From: Pseudomonadota bacterium
Lineage (GTDB): Bacteria; Pseudomonadota; Alphaproteobacteria; Micropepsales; Micropepsaceae
Reading direction: 5' to 3'
DNA: 64,000 bases
Assembly: GCA_018241025.1 (NCBI GenBank)
Contig: JAFEEQ010000025.1
Span: forward strand, 62,001-126,000
Shown here: positions 52,636 to 62,110 of the stretch, in pieces
Layout: every line of letters starts with the position of its first letter
Position numbering within the stretch: position 1 is the first letter of the stretch
The notes under the pieces: model-generated
Databases searched by the model: none
What the model saw: the letters and a program-made list of their open reading frames with translations, nothing else
What the model was told of the DNA's origin: nothing
Program-made: the position numbers and the translations under genes

Positions 52636-54108
52636 ATGCGCATCGAAAAGCTGCCGCCGATCAAAACGTCGCTGAAGCCGTCCAACCATCCCTATCTCAA
52701 CGGCGCCTGGACGCCGCTGCATGAGGAAGTCGATGCCTACGATCTCGACGTGATCGAGGGCCGTATTCCGAGCGACATCGACGGCGTCTATCTGCGCAAC
52801 ACCGAGAACCAGATCCATCAGCCGCTCGGCCGCTTCCATCCCTTCGACGGCGACGGGATGATCCATCAGATCGATTTCGCCGGCGGCAAGGCGCAGTACC
52901 GCAACCGCTTCGTGCGCACGCGCTGCTTCGATGCCGAACAGGAGGCCGGTGGCTCGCTCTGGGGCGGCCTCGCCGATCCAGTGCAGCTCGCCAAGCGCCC
53001 GGGCTTCGGCGCACATGGCTTCCTGAAGGATTCGTCGTCGACCGATGTCGTCGTGCATGCCGGCAAGGCTTTGTCGACCTTCTATCAATGTGGCGAGGGT
53101 TATCGCCTCGATCCCGAAACGCTCGAGCAGTCCGGCGTCGAGCCCTGGGTGCCGATCGACGGTATCAGCGCCCATCCCAAGGTGGACGAGCACACCGGCG
53201 AGCTGATGTTCTTCAACTATTCGAAGCATGCGCCCTATCTGCACTATGGCGAGGTCGACCGGTACAACCGGCTGACCAACTACGTCCCGATCCCGCTCGC
53301 CGGACCGCGCCTGCCGCACGACATGGCGTTCACCGAACACTACGCGATCCTCAACGACCTGCCGGTGTTCTGGGATGCGGAGCTGCTCAAGAAGAACGTG
53401 CACGCCGTGCGCGAGCACAAGGGCCTGCCGTCGCGCTTCGCGATTGTGCCGCGCCATGGCCGGACAGAGGACGTGCGCTGGTTCGAGGCGGCACCGACCT
53501 ATGTGCTGCACTGGTTGAATGCCTACGAGGACGGCGACGAGGTCGTGCTCGACGGCTATTTCCAGGAGAACCCGACGCCGGGCCCGAAGAAGGATGCGCC
53601 GCCCGGCTTCGAGCACATGATGGGCTATCTCGACGAATACAGCTTCCAGTCCAAGCTGCATCGCTGGCGCTTCAACCTGAAAACCGGCGAGACCACCGAG
53701 CATCATCTCGACGACCGCGTGCTCGAATTCGGGATGATCAATGCGCGCCATGCCGGTCGACCCTATCGCTACGGCTATTCGACGCTCGCCGTGCCGGGCT
53801 GGTTCCTGTTCCGCGGCTTCGTCAAGCATGACCTGAAGACCGGCGAAAGCTGGTCTTACGAACTCGGCGAAGGCCGTTACGGCAGCGAAGCGCCCTTCGC
53901 ACCGCGCGTCGGATCGACAGAAGAAGACGACGGCTATCTCGTCAGCTTCGTGACCGACGAGAACACCGGCACCTCGGAATGCGTGCTGCTCGATGCAAGG
54001 CGCATCCAGGATGGCCCGGTCTGCCGCGTCGCCCTGCCGCACAAGCTGTGCAGCGGCACCCATGCGGTCTGGGCCGACCGAAAATTCATCCGCGACGGCG
54101 CTATCTAG
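52636..54108 (+). CDS. Carotenoid oxygenase family (carotenoid/stilbene cleavage dioxygenase)
   Basis: This 490-residue enzyme belongs to the seven-bladed propeller carotenoid cleavage oxygenases. PSDIDGVYLRNTENQIHQP and HPFDGDGMIHQIDF mark the N-terminus. Candidate iron-ligand histidines are in GISAHPKVDEHTGEL, LPHDMAFTEHYAILNDL, a mid-domain segment (NARHAGRPYRYGYS), and C-terminal CSGTHAVWADRKF. It splits an alkene bond with O2 to give two carbonyl fragments; whether the substrate is a carotenoid or a lignostilbene is undecided. It overlaps the convergent DUF1295 gene by 8 bp. Confidence 0.9.
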   Translation: MRIEKLPPIKTSLKPSNHPYLNGAWTPLHEEVDAYDLDVIEGRIPSDIDGVYLRNTENQIHQPLGRFHPFDGDGMIHQIDFAGGKAQYRNRFVRTRCFDAEQEAGGSLWGGLADPVQLAKRPGFGAHGFLKDSSSTDVVVHAGKALSTFYQCGEGYRLDPETLEQSGVEPWVPIDGISAHPKVDEHTGELMFFNYSKHAPYLHYGEVDRYNRLTNYVPIPLAGPRLPHDMAFTEHYAILNDLPVFWDAELLKKNVHAVREHKGLPSRFAIVPRHGRTEDVRWFEAAPTYVLHWLNAYEDGDEVVLDGYFQENPTPGPKKDAPPGFEHMMGYLDEYSFQSKLHRWRFNLKTGETTEHHLDDRVLEFGMINARHAGRPYRYGYSTLAVPGWFLFRGFVKHDLKTGESWSYELGEGRYGSEAPFAPRVGSTEEDDGYLVSFVTDENTGTSECVLLDARRIQDGPVCRVALPHKLCSGTHAVWADRKFIRDGAI

Positions 54109-54892
54109 GAAACCACGGCACGAAGGCCGGGGTGCGGCGGACATAGTCTTCGTAGTCCGGCTTGCGACGCCGCATCGGGCCTTCGGTCGTCGGAACGCCG
54201 CTCCAGCGAGTGAGAAGGGCGGTCAGCAGGATCGGCCCGATGATGGTCGCCATGCCGAGCAGGCCACCTTCCGCCGCGATCAGCCACAGCCCCCACCACA
54301 CGCAGGCATCGCCGAAATAGTTCGGATGGCGGGTGTAGCGCCACAACCCGGTATCGAGCACGCGGCCTTTGTTCTCGGGTTTCGCCTTGAAGGCTGCAAG
54401 CTGCGCATCGCCGACGCTCTCGAACACGATGCCGAGCGTGGCGAGTACAATGCCGACCGCCGCTAACACACCGAGTGGCCGGTCGCCGAAGCCGCCGATC
54501 TGCACGGGCAGGGCGACGATGAATTGAAGGACCGCCTGCAGGGCGAACACCGTCCCGGCCGCCCAGCGCGCGAAGCCGATGCCGCGCTCGCTTTCGGCGC
54601 GGCGCGCCATCGATTGATAGCGATGATCCGGACCCTGCTTCCGCCAGCGCCAGAGGAGATAGACGCCGAGCCGCGCGCCCCAGCAGGTGCAGAACGCGAC
54701 CAGCACGACCTTTCGGTCGGTTAGCGGTCCGCCGAACAGAAAGCTCGACCAGGCCAGCACCACCATGCCGAGCGCCCACCACGAATCGACGAAGCTGACA
54801 TCGCGGATCGACAGTGCGAACAGCCAGAGGGCCACGAAGCACAACGCCGACAGTCCGGCATTCCACAGCAACAGCTCTGCGATCTCGCCCAT
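54101..54892 (-). CDS. DUF1295 membrane protein (steroid 5-alpha-reductase-like)
   Basis: This 263-residue polytopic protein matches DUF1295. Conserved parts are FVDSWWALGMVVLAW, VYLLWRWRKQGPDHRYQSMARR, and the C-terminal GLWRYTRHPNYFGDACVWWGLWLIAAEGG with RRRKPDYEDYVRRTPAFVPWFPR, which resembles the isoprenylcysteine methyltransferase/steroid-reductase fold that binds an NADPH or SAM cofactor. Six to seven TM helices are predicted. ATG 54892 follows a GGGGAGG site; a longer start at 54934 adds a polar tail. Function is unknown; reduction of a lipid double bond is a guess. Confidence 0.87.
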   Translation of the reverse strand: MGEIAELLLWNAGLSALCFVALWLFALSIRDVSFVDSWWALGMVVLAWSSFLFGGPLTDRKVVLVAFCTCWGARLGVYLLWRWRKQGPDHRYQSMARRAESERGIGFARWAAGTVFALQAVLQFIVALPVQIGGFGDRPLGVLAAVGIVLATLGIVFESVGDAQLAAFKAKPENKGRVLDTGLWRYTRHPNYFGDACVWWGLWLIAAEGGLLGMATIIGPILLTALLTRWSGVPTTEGPMRRRKPDYEDYVRRTPAFVPWFPR

Positions 54893-55040
54893 ATTTGCCT
54901 CCCCGATATCCCTTTTAACGTTCCGGAACGGCACAGCGGATCACTTGGCTGCCCGGCTTCCGGCAAGGGGTTGTTAGGAGGAACGTAGGATACTGGCCGC
55001 GATTTCGAAAATTGCGTTTTCGTCGGCCGGGGGCAGTTCA

Positions 55041-55601
55041 ATGGGCGTGGTGGAGTTGGCGCGCAATTCGGCGCCGGAAAAGCGAATCTTCATGCGCGTC
55101 CCGGTCGCCCTGGTCGGCCGCGCCTTCTATCCGCCCGACGATCGCGAGAGCGATTGCATCGTGACCGACATTTCGCTCGGCGGCGCCACGCTGCAATGCG
55201 GGCGCGTGTTGCCGGTCGGAAGCGAGATCGTGCTTTACCTCGAAGGCTTTGGCCGTTTCCGCGGCACGGTCGTGCGCTCCGATGCCGAAGAGACCGGCAT
55301 GCATTTCGACGCCTCCGACGACGAACGCGTCCGAACGGCCGAGAACATCGTGCTCTATCTTTCGGGCGTTCGTCTCCAGGAAACCGAGCTGCGCCGCAAC
55401 GATCGTATCGGCGCGCCGCGGCGCTTTGAACGGGCAAGCGGAGAATTGGTCGGTTTCGAGATCCGCGATATCTCGTTTTCGGGAGCCTCGTTCATTTCGG
55501 CGGTGCGGCCGCCGGTGGGTGAAATCGTCCTCATCGGCACGGTGGAAGGCCGGGTGACGCGTCACTTCGACGACGGCTTCGCGCTGGAGTTCCTGCGCTA
55601 G
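55041..55601 (+). CDS. Tandem PilZ domain protein
   Basis: This 186-residue protein contains two PilZ-like halves. The first has the c-di-GMP arginine motif (EKRIFMRVPV, about residues 13-22) and the DISLGGATL loop near residues 43-51. The second has DRIGAPRRFERASGELVGFEIRDISFSGASF. PilZ domains bind c-di-GMP and change motility, EPS or other outputs. The second half keeps the [DN]-x-S-x-x-G signature as DISFSGAS, with an RR pair before it. It has no membrane segment. Its end overlaps the convergent LD-carboxypeptidase gene by four bases. Confidence 0.85.
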   Translation: MGVVELARNSAPEKRIFMRVPVALVGRAFYPPDDRESDCIVTDISLGGATLQCGRVLPVGSEIVLYLEGFGRFRGTVVRSDAEETGMHFDASDDERVRTAENIVLYLSGVRLQETELRRNDRIGAPRRFERASGELVGFEIRDISFSGASFISAVRPPVGEIVLIGTVEGRVTRHFDDGFALEFLR

Positions 55602-56413
55602 ACGCCGAAGGGCACGACCTTGTTGCCTGCGTCGTGGCCGATATCGGCCATGCCGAGCCACGCGATTCCTGTGCGCGCGCACCAGCCGCGCACGATTTCT
55701 TCCGGCGTTTCGCCGAAGGGTGGATCGTTCTCGGGGATGTCGCTCATACGTCCCTGGCGAATGCCCGCGACCCGGCGGATGCCCGTGTTCGCGGTGATGT
55801 GAAGCATCAGCCGGTCTATGGCGTAGAGGTGCTCGGAAACCTCCTCGATCATCAGGACATGACCGGCGAGATCGGGCATCCAGGGCGTACCGATCAGCAT
55901 GCTGAGGATCGTCAGGTTGAAGGCTGCAGCCGGGGTCTTGCCATCCAGGGAAGGCTCGAGCGCAGAGCGGTCCCGATCGATCATCCAGCCGAGGGCGCGC
56001 GCCACTGCGGCGTCGCCGCCCGCGCGGCGGATGTCGTGCGGGATCGGCCCATGCGCAACGGCGTGGCCGGCACGGTATAGCGCCGCCAAAAGGAAGCCGC
56101 CGTCGCTGTAGCCCATATAGCTTTTGGCTTTGGCGGCCGGCCCCAGCCGGCTGAGCACGGCATCCAGGATGCGGCCCGCGCCATAGCCGCCACGGGCAAA
56201 CCAGAGATGGGAAAAGCCCGGGTCGTTGGCAAATTCGAGAAAGGCGTCCGCCCGCGCGGCATCGCAGCCCGCGAAATGGCCTTCGGAGAGGAAGCACTGG
56301 GGATGGAAGACCAGTTCGGCCCGGCCGGCAAAGCGCTCGGCAGCCAACGTCGCGACACGCTCCGTTGTCTCGGGCAGGAGCCGGCCAGCCGGTGCGACGA
56401 TACCGATCTTCAC
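55598..56413 (-). CDS. ldcA: LD-carboxypeptidase (muramoyltetrapeptide carboxypeptidase)
   Basis: This 271-residue serine peptidase of family S66 removes the terminal D-Ala from murein tetrapeptides in the cytosol during recycling. Marks: the start MKIGIVAPAGRLLPETTERV, HLWFARGGYGAGRILDAV, the nucleophile serine in YMGYSDGGFLLAALYRAG, the glutamate-bearing LMIEEVSEHLYAIDRLMLHI, and the histidine-containing MADIGHDAGNKVVPFG. GTG at 56413 gives the usual family start; TTG at 56422 is the alternative. It is divergent from the Mpl-like ligase gene 52 bp away, which would use its product. Confidence 0.87.
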   Translation of the reverse strand: MKIGIVAPAGRLLPETTERVATLAAERFAGRAELVFHPQCFLSEGHFAGCDAARADAFLEFANDPGFSHLWFARGGYGAGRILDAVLSRLGPAAKAKSYMGYSDGGFLLAALYRAGHAVAHGPIPHDIRRAGGDAAVARALGWMIDRDRSALEPSLDGKTPAAAFNLTILSMLIGTPWMPDLAGHVLMIEEVSEHLYAIDRLMLHITANTGIRRVAGIRQGRMSDIPENDPPFGETPEEIVRGWCARTGIAWLGMADIGHDAGNKVVPFGV

Positions 56414-56465
56414 TCCGCGCAACCCTTTGCTTTTGCCGCTCCGATGCGGCTTATAGCGTCCGACA

Positions 56466-57869
56466 ATGACTCCAGACAGGCCTTATTTCTTCTGCGGGAT
56501 CGGCGGCAGCGGCATGCTCCCGCTCGCGCTGATCCTCAAGTCGCGCGGCGCAAGCGTCGCCGGCTCCGACCGTGCTCTCGACCAGGGCCGGCTGGCGGAG
56601 AAGTTCGATTACCTGCGCCACGCCGGCGTCGCACTCTATCCGCAGGACGGCAGCGGGATAACTTCGAAGGCGACGACCCTCGTCACCTCCGCTGCGGTCG
56701 AAGACACAATTCCCGACGTCCAGGCCGCCAGGCGCGTCGGCGCGAAGCTGATGCTCCGCGCCGAGCTGCTGTCGCAGCTCTTCAACGACGCGCCGAGCCC
56801 CATCGGCGTCGCGGGGACGAGCGGCAAATCGACCACCACCGGCATGATCGGCTGGATCCTGTCCGATTGCGGCTTCGACCCGACGGTGATGAACGGCGCC
56901 GTGATGCTCAACTTCGCGACGCCCGACGCACCCTTCGCCAGCGCGCTTGTCGGTCAAAGCGACATCTTCGTCAGCGAGGTCGACGAGAGCGACGGCTCCA
57001 TCGCGCGCTATCATCCGCGCATTGCCGTGCTCAACAACATCGCGCTCGATCACAAATCGATGGACGAGCTGCGCACGCTGTTCCGAGCCTTCATCGGCAA
57101 ATCGGAAATCGCGGTGCTCAACCTCGACAGCGATGAAGTCGTCGCGCTGTCCGCCGATCTGCCACGCAAGCGCCGGCTGACCTATAGCCTCGCCGACACC
57201 TCCGCCGATTATCTGGCGCAGGACGTCCAGCCCCTGCCGGACGGGGTGGCTTTCACGGTGAGTGAGCGCAACGGCGCGTCAAGCGTGCCGGTGTTGCTGC
57301 GCGTGCCGGGGCGCCACAATGTCTCGAATGCGCTGGCCGCAATTGCGGCGTGCCGCGCCGCCGGCGTTTCGTTGGAGGATGCGGTCGCTTCGCTTGGGCG
57401 CTTTGCCGGCATCAAGCGGCGGCTCGAAGTGGCGGGCACGGCGAACGGCGTTACGGTGATCGACGATTTCGCCCACAACCCGGACAAGATCGCCGCCACG
57501 CTCGCTACTTTGCACGACTTCCCGGGCCGTCTGCTTGTCATGTTCCAGCCGCATGGCTTTGGGCCGCTCCGGCTGATGAAGGACCAATTCATCGCCTGTT
57601 TCTCAGGCAATCTCGGCAAGGACGACATCCTGCTGATGCCCGAACCGGTCTATTTCGGCGGCACGGTGGACCGCAGCGTATCGAGCGGCGACATCGTCCT
57701 GGGCGTTGAAGCCAAGGGCCGCACCGCCTACGTCCTTCCCGACCGGCCGGCTTGTGGCGACAGGCTGGTCGAACTGGTGCGGCCGGGCGACCGTATTGTT
57801 GTCATGGGCGCGCGCGACGATACGCTGTCGCAATTCGCGGCGGAGCTTGTCCGGCGTCTCGACGGCTGA
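56466..57869 (+). CDS. mpl: Mur-ligase family, Mpl-like UDP-N-acetylmuramate:tripeptide ligase
   Basis: This 467-residue ligase begins [22 protein letters not shown] (Rossmann N-domain, typical of MurC/Mpl). The P-loop is [18 protein letters not shown] (about residues 117-134). Other marks are [49 protein letters not shown], and [15 protein letters not shown], the arginine/aspartate region that selects the tripeptide. Mpl reattaches murein tripeptide to UDP-MurNAc. MurC itself is usually in the dcw cluster, so Mpl or a related recycling ligase is more likely here. It is upstream of a GPH symporter by 10 bp. Confidence 0.82.
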   Translation: MTPDRPYFFCGIGGSGMLPLALILKSRGASVAGSDRALDQGRLAEKFDYLRHAGVALYPQDGSGITSKATTLVTSAAVEDTIPDVQAARRVGAKLMLRAELLSQLFNDAPSPIGVAGTSGKSTTTGMIGWILSDCGFDPTVMNGAVMLNFATPDAPFASALVGQSDIFVSEVDESDGSIARYHPRIAVLNNIALDHKSMDELRTLFRAFIGKSEIAVLNLDSDEVVALSADLPRKRRLTYSLADTSADYLAQDVQPLPDGVAFTVSERNGASSVPVLLRVPGRHNVSNALAAIAACRAAGVSLEDAVASLGRFAGIKRRLEVAGTANGVTVIDDFAHNPDKIAATLATLHDFPGRLLVMFQPHGFGPLRLMKDQFIACFSGNLGKDDILLMPEPVYFGGTVDRSVSSGDIVLGVEAKGRTAYVLPDRPACGDRLVELVRPGDRIVVMGARDDTLSQFAAELVRRLDG

Positions 57870-57879
57870 TGGAGAACAG

Positions 57880-59313
57880 ATGAGTGGCGTCGGCGGATCG
57901 CAGCTTTCCCTGCGCACCATCATTGTCTTCTCGCTTGCAACGCTCCCGGTCTCGGCGCTCGGCGTCGTCCTCTTCGTCTATCTCCCGCCCTATCTGGCGT
58001 CGCATCTCGGTGTCTCGCTGGGCGTGATCAGCGGTGCCTGGGCGTCGGTCCGCGTGGTCGATCTGTTCGTCGACCCGCTGCTCGGCCATGCGATGGACCG
58101 GACAGTGACGCCTTATGGCCGCTATCGCGCCTGGCTGGTCGGCGGCGTGCCGATCTTTGCGGTTTCGGCCTATCTGCTTTTCATGGCGCCGATGGGCATC
58201 GGCTGGAGCTATCTCTTCTTCTGGCTCTTCGTGCTCTACCTCGGGAATTCCATCCTCGGTCTGGCGCAATCGGCCTGGAGTGCGACGCTCGCCACCGACT
58301 ATCACGAGCGCAGCCGGATCTTTGGCGTGACGACAGCCGTCGGCGTGATGGCCGCTGTGGCGACACTCCTGATCCCGGTCTTCACGCCGATGATGGGCCT
58401 CTCCGACACACAGAGCGTCCAGCTCATGGGCCTGACCACCGTGGTGATGACGCCGCTGGCGGTGTGGTTCGCCGCCTGGCGGACGCCGGAGCGGATCAAC
58501 CGTTCGACCGTGCACCACTTCGTCGCGCGCGACTATCTCGAGATCGTGACCAAGCCGGAAGTGCTGCGGCTCTTCTTCGCCCAAATGGCGCTCACCATGG
58601 GGCCGGGCTGGATGAGCGCGATGTATCTCTTCTATTTCCAGGACGTGCTGACCTATACGCAGCAGCAATCGACCATCCTGCTCCTGATCTACATCCTGAT
58701 CGGTGTCGCCGGCGCACCGCTGACGGCGCGGGCGGCGCGGCGCTTCGGCAAGCATCGCACGCTGATGGTCACGACCTCGCTCTACTCGCTTGCACTTCTC
58801 GTCGTGCCACTGGTGCCGAAGGGCAATATCTACGCCGGTGCGCCGGTGATGGCCTGGTGCGGGTTCATGGCGGCGGGATTCAATCTGATGATCAACGCCA
58901 TGATGGCCGATGTCGGCGACGAAATCCGTCTCCAGCAGGGCAAGGAACGGATCAGCCTGCTGTATTCGGTGCTCACCTTCGCCGGAAAACTCGCATCGGC
59001 CGGGGCGATCGCGCTCAGCTTCGAGCTCCTGCGTCGCGGCGGCTACAACCCTGCCGAGGGGATCCACAACAGCCCCGCCGCGATCAATGCATTGTCATGG
59101 ATCTTCATCACGGGACCGATCGTCTTCGTCATGCTTGGCGGCATCTGTGTCGCGGGCTGGAAGCTCGATGCCGCGCGGCACGACGAAATCCGGCGCGCGC
59201 TGGAAGCGCGCGACGCCGCGGCTCATGAAGCGGCTCCTGTGGTCGCTGTCGGCACAACGCCAGCCATCGCCGCCGCCGAAGTCGAAGCGGCGGCGGAGTT
59301 GGGCGGCAACTGA
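57880..59313 (+). CDS. GPH-family symporter (MelB-like MFS transporter)
   Basis: This 477-residue membrane protein is a glycoside-pentoside-hexuronide:cation symporter. The first TM pair (IIVFSLATLPVSALGVVLFVYLPPYLASHLG) is followed by VVDLFVDPLLGHAMDRTVTPYGRYRAWLVGG, with the Asp residues of MelB-like transporters, and FNLMINAMMADVGDEIRLQQGKERISLLYSVLTF. It probably imports a sugar or sugar conjugate with H+ or Na+. It lies 10 bp after the Mpl-like gene. Import of a murein-derived or other sugar is suggested by that context. A GGAG site lies at 57871-57874. Confidence 0.87.
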   Translation: MSGVGGSQLSLRTIIVFSLATLPVSALGVVLFVYLPPYLASHLGVSLGVISGAWASVRVVDLFVDPLLGHAMDRTVTPYGRYRAWLVGGVPIFAVSAYLLFMAPMGIGWSYLFFWLFVLYLGNSILGLAQSAWSATLATDYHERSRIFGVTTAVGVMAAVATLLIPVFTPMMGLSDTQSVQLMGLTTVVMTPLAVWFAAWRTPERINRSTVHHFVARDYLEIVTKPEVLRLFFAQMALTMGPGWMSAMYLFYFQDVLTYTQQQSTILLLIYILIGVAGAPLTARAARRFGKHRTLMVTTSLYSLALLVVPLVPKGNIYAGAPVMAWCGFMAAGFNLMINAMMADVGDEIRLQQGKERISLLYSVLTFAGKLASAGAIALSFELLRRGGYNPAEGIHNSPAAINALSWIFITGPIVFVMLGGICVAGWKLDAARHDEIRRALEARDAAAHEAAPVVAVGTTPAIAAAEVEAAAELGGN

Positions 59314-59319
59314 CGGCCC

Positions 59320-59997
59320 TCAATGCGCCGCGTCGTTTGCCGCCTTGGCGGCGTCGTTGGCCGGTTCGGCGTTGAAGCCTGCCTGCGTGATCACGACCTT
59401 GTAGGATGCGCCGTCGGCGAGCGGCATATAGTTCGCCGAGCCGAACCGCCGATCCTCTGTATAGAAGTGATCGAGGATCCAGGGCAGCCAGTCGTCCGGC
59501 ACGTACTGGTTCACCACCGGCTTGCCGGTGAGATCGCAGGACGTGATCATCTTGCCATTGCCGCGTTCGGCCGTGGAATATTTGTTGCTGATCTGGTCGA
59601 GCGTGTAGGTCGTGTCGAGACCGAGGACGTTGGCCCAGGGCTTCCACTTCTGCACCCGTCCGCCGATCAGCCATTCGTCGCCCTGGATGGTGCAGCTCTG
59701 TACCGGGATGTTGCCGTCGAGACGCTTGACGGTGACGAGATAGGTGCTGTCGGCCGGGTTCACGTCCTTGACGCTTACCATCGCCACCGGCGCTTCATAG
59801 GTCAGGCGCGAGAAAAGCTGCATGTTGATGCCGACCAGGCTCAGCGCCAGGCCGATCGCCCCGACGGCCGCACCGCCGAGCACATTGCGTCCGCCGCGCC
59901 CCACTTCGCCGCGCACCAGATGCGTCGCTCCGGCACCGACGAACAGCACGCCGAACACGGCGACTGCAGCCGGCGCAATCCACCAAAGAACACCCAC
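59320..59997 (-). CDS. Hypothetical membrane-anchored protein
   Basis: I do not recognise this 225-residue protein. It has two predicted TM segments near the N-terminus (WIAPAAVAVFGVLFVGAGATH and VLGGAAVGAIGLALSLVGINM), then a soluble domain (CTIQGDEWLIGGRVQKWKPWANVLGLDTTYTLDQISNKYS, FGSANYMPLADGASYKVVITQAGF) and an Ala-rich end. The start is GTG at 59997, because a GGAGG site (60004-60008) lies 6 bases before it; an ATG at 60012 would place the site inside the coding sequence. The soluble part may lie in the periplasm. It runs convergently with the GPH symporter gene. Confidence 0.7.
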   Translation of the reverse strand: MGVLWWIAPAAVAVFGVLFVGAGATHLVRGEVGRGGRNVLGGAAVGAIGLALSLVGINMQLFSRLTYEAPVAMVSVKDVNPADSTYLVTVKRLDGNIPVQSCTIQGDEWLIGGRVQKWKPWANVLGLDTTYTLDQISNKYSTAERGNGKMITSCDLTGKPVVNQYVPDDWLPWILDHFYTEDRRFGSANYMPLADGASYKVVITQAGFNAEPANDAAKAANDAAH

Positions 59998-60078
59998 GCA
60001 AGACCTCCACATCCCCAAGCTTCGCCACTCTAGCGGCTTTTTGTGGCAGAATCCGGGTTTGCCGAAAGGATGGTTTCC

Positions 60079-60816
60079 ATGCAGCGGGTTGCACTGGTCA
60101 CCGGTGCCGGTAGCGGTATCGGCCGCGCCGTGGCACTGGCCTTCGCCAGGGACGGATATGCCGTTGTGCTGGCCGGGCGCCGCGCGGAAGCACTCGCGGA
60201 AACCGCCGCGCTTGCGCCCCATGCAACCTTTTTGTGCTTACCGACAGATGTAGCCGATCCGGCAGCTGTTATGGCGCTATTCGCAGCCACCAAGGACCGC
60301 TTCGGGCGGTTGGACGTCCTCTTCAACAACGCGGGAACCGGCGCGCCGCCCGTACCGATGGAAGATCTCACCCTGGCGCAATGGCAGGCCGTGGTGAATG
60401 TGAACCTGACCGGACCGTTCCTCTGCACCCAGCAGGCCCTGAAGCTGATGAAGGTGCAGGGCGGCGGGCGCATCATCAACAACGGCTCGATCAGCGCCCA
60501 TGCGCCGCGCCCGAACTCGGCTCCTTACACGGCAACCAAACACGCGATCACCGGTCTGACCAAAGCGACGGCGCTCGATGGTCGCGCCTTCAACATTGCC
60601 TGCGGCCAGATCGATATCGGCAATGCGGAGACACCGATGACGGCGCGGATGAAGAACGGCGTGCCGCAGCCGAACGGCACGCTCGCGCCCGAGCCGGTGA
60701 TGGATGTCGAGGCGGTGGCGAAGGCGGTGCTCTACATGGCCAGCCTGCCGCTCGACGCGAATGTGCTCTCGATGACCGTGATGGCGACGAAGATGCCGTT
60801 CGTCGGGCGCGGTTAG
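60079..60816 (+). CDS. SDR-family oxidoreductase
   Basis: This 245-residue short-chain dehydrogenase has the cofactor motif [12 protein letters not shown] (about residues 6-17), NNAG, the catalytic Ser in [22 protein letters not shown], and Tyr/Lys in YTATK. An Arg-rich segment after beta-2 ([11 protein letters not shown]) favours NADP(H). The substrate is unknown. ATG 60079 ([11 protein letters not shown]) is 8 bases after AAAGGA; upstream in-frame ATG 60070 is too close to that site. Its stop overlaps the convergent GIY-YIG gene by 4 bp. Confidence 0.88.
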   Translation: MQRVALVTGAGSGIGRAVALAFARDGYAVVLAGRRAEALAETAALAPHATFLCLPTDVADPAAVMALFAATKDRFGRLDVLFNNAGTGAPPVPMEDLTLAQWQAVVNVNLTGPFLCTQQALKLMKVQGGGRIINNGSISAHAPRPNSAPYTATKHAITGLTKATALDGRAFNIACGQIDIGNAETPMTARMKNGVPQPNGTLAPEPVMDVEAVAKAVLYMASLPLDANVLSMTVMATKMPFVGRG

Positions 60817-61055
60817 CGTTCGCGCAACATGGCGCGGAAGGCGCGGTCGCGCTTCAACTTCACCTCACGCCGCATCGCGCCGTTCCGCGTGCGATGGCGT
60901 TCGGCATAGATCAGCGACCATTTCCCGCCGCGCGTGAACTTCGCACCTGTGCCGCCATTGTGCTGCTCCAGCCGCCGCTCGAGATCGAGCGTCCAGCCGA
61001 CATAGGTCCGGACCGGTTTCTTGCGGCTGATGAGGATGTAGACGAAGGCGGGCAT
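60813..61055 (-). CDS. GIY-YIG nuclease family protein
   Basis: This 80-residue protein is a stand-alone GIY-YIG domain: [33 protein letters not shown], then [35 protein letters not shown]. The second tyrosine motif (TYVGWT) and the Arg and Glu (EVKLKR) positions are kept. UvrC-like and homing nucleases share this fold; small ones like this (YhbQ/UPF0213) are of uncertain role. ATG at 61055 overlaps the dusB stop (ATGA), so it is coupled to the dihydrouridine synthase gene. Confidence 0.9.
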   Translation of the reverse strand: MPAFVYILISRKKPVRTYVGWTLDLERRLEQHNGGTGAKFTRGGKWSLIYAERHRTRNGAMRREVKLKRDRAFRAMLRER

Positions 61056-62062
61056 CAGGCGGCGAGCGGGAGCGCGCCCTGCCACAGCGCAGTCAGCTCC
61101 GCCTCGATTTCGCGCGGCATGTTCAGGCGGCAGAGGCGCGACTTCGCTTCGCGGCGGACCTCGGCAGAGGCTGGCCAGGGCGCGGTCTCGACGTACCAGC
61201 CGAGATGCTTTCGGAAGATCTTGAGGCCAAGCCTGTCGCCATAGAAGCGCAGGCTATCCCGGAAATGTTCGAGCACGATGGCAAGGCGTTCGTTGCGCGA
61301 CGGTTCAGCCGTCTCGCCGCCGGTTTCGAGAGCGTTGGCGATGGCAGAAGCGATCCACGGCTTGCCGTACGATCCACGGCCGATCATCACTGCGTCGGCA
61401 CCGGATTGTTCGAGCGCCGTCCGCGCGCTCTCGGCATCTACGATGTCACCATTGACGATCACCGGGACTTTCACCGCGGCCTTCACTTCGGCGACCGCAC
61501 GCCAGTCGACAGTGCCGCGGTAGAATTGCTGGCGTGTGCGCCCATGCACAGTGATCGCCTGCACGCCGAGACGCTCCGCCATGGCTGCGATCTCGGGTGC
61601 ATTGCGGCTCGCATCGTCCCAGCCCAGCCGCATCTTCAGTGTCACCGGACGCGTCGTGGCGCCCACCGTCGCGGCGATCAGCGCTTCAGCCAGCGCTGGT
61701 TCGCGCATGAGAGCCGAGCCCGACAATCCGCCGGTCACTTCCTTCGCCGGACAGCCCATGTTGATGTCGACGATGTCGGCGCCCGCGGCTTCGGCCATGC
61801 GCGCGCCTTCGGCGAGCCATTCGGCGCGGCGGCCGACAAGCTGGATCACAGTGAGCGGCAGCCCGTCGCCGACGGCGGCGCGGCGCACGACATCGGGCCG
61901 GCCCTTGGCGAAGAGTTCGCAGGCAACCATCTCGGTCGCGACATAGGGTGCACCCAGCCGCGAGGCCGCCCGGCGGAACGGCAGATCCGACACGCCGGTC
62001 ATCGGCGCGGTCAGCACGCGGCCCGCGATACGCACGCCGCCGATGGAAAAGTCGTCCTGCAT
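61055..62062 (-). CDS. dusB: tRNA-dihydrouridine synthase (DusB)
   Basis: This 335-residue FMN enzyme reduces uridines in the D-loop of tRNA. Marks are LTAPMTGVSDLPFRRAASRLGA, the catalytic cysteine in DINMGCPAKEVTGGLSGSALM, AITVHGRTRQQFYRGTVDW, VPVIVNGDIVDAESARTAL and VMIGRGSYGKPWIAS. The C-terminal domain ends LGWYVETAPWPASAEVRREAKSRLCRL. ATG 62062 (MQDDFS) follows CGGAGC; an in-frame start at 62077 is possible. In many Alphaproteobacteria dusB precedes the ntrBC genes; here it is followed by a GIY-YIG gene instead. Confidence 0.93.
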   Translation of the reverse strand: MQDDFSIGGVRIAGRVLTAPMTGVSDLPFRRAASRLGAPYVATEMVACELFAKGRPDVVRRAAVGDGLPLTVIQLVGRRAEWLAEGARMAEAAGADIVDINMGCPAKEVTGGLSGSALMREPALAEALIAATVGATTRPVTLKMRLGWDDASRNAPEIAAMAERLGVQAITVHGRTRQQFYRGTVDWRAVAEVKAAVKVPVIVNGDIVDAESARTALEQSGADAVMIGRGSYGKPWIASAIANALETGGETAEPSRNERLAIVLEHFRDSLRFYGDRLGLKIFRKHLGWYVETAPWPASAEVRREAKSRLCRLNMPREIEAELTALWQGALPLAA

Positions 62063-62110
62063 GGGGCTCCGATACACGAAAACCGGGCCCCTCTGCTATG
62101 CTTTCCGGCA

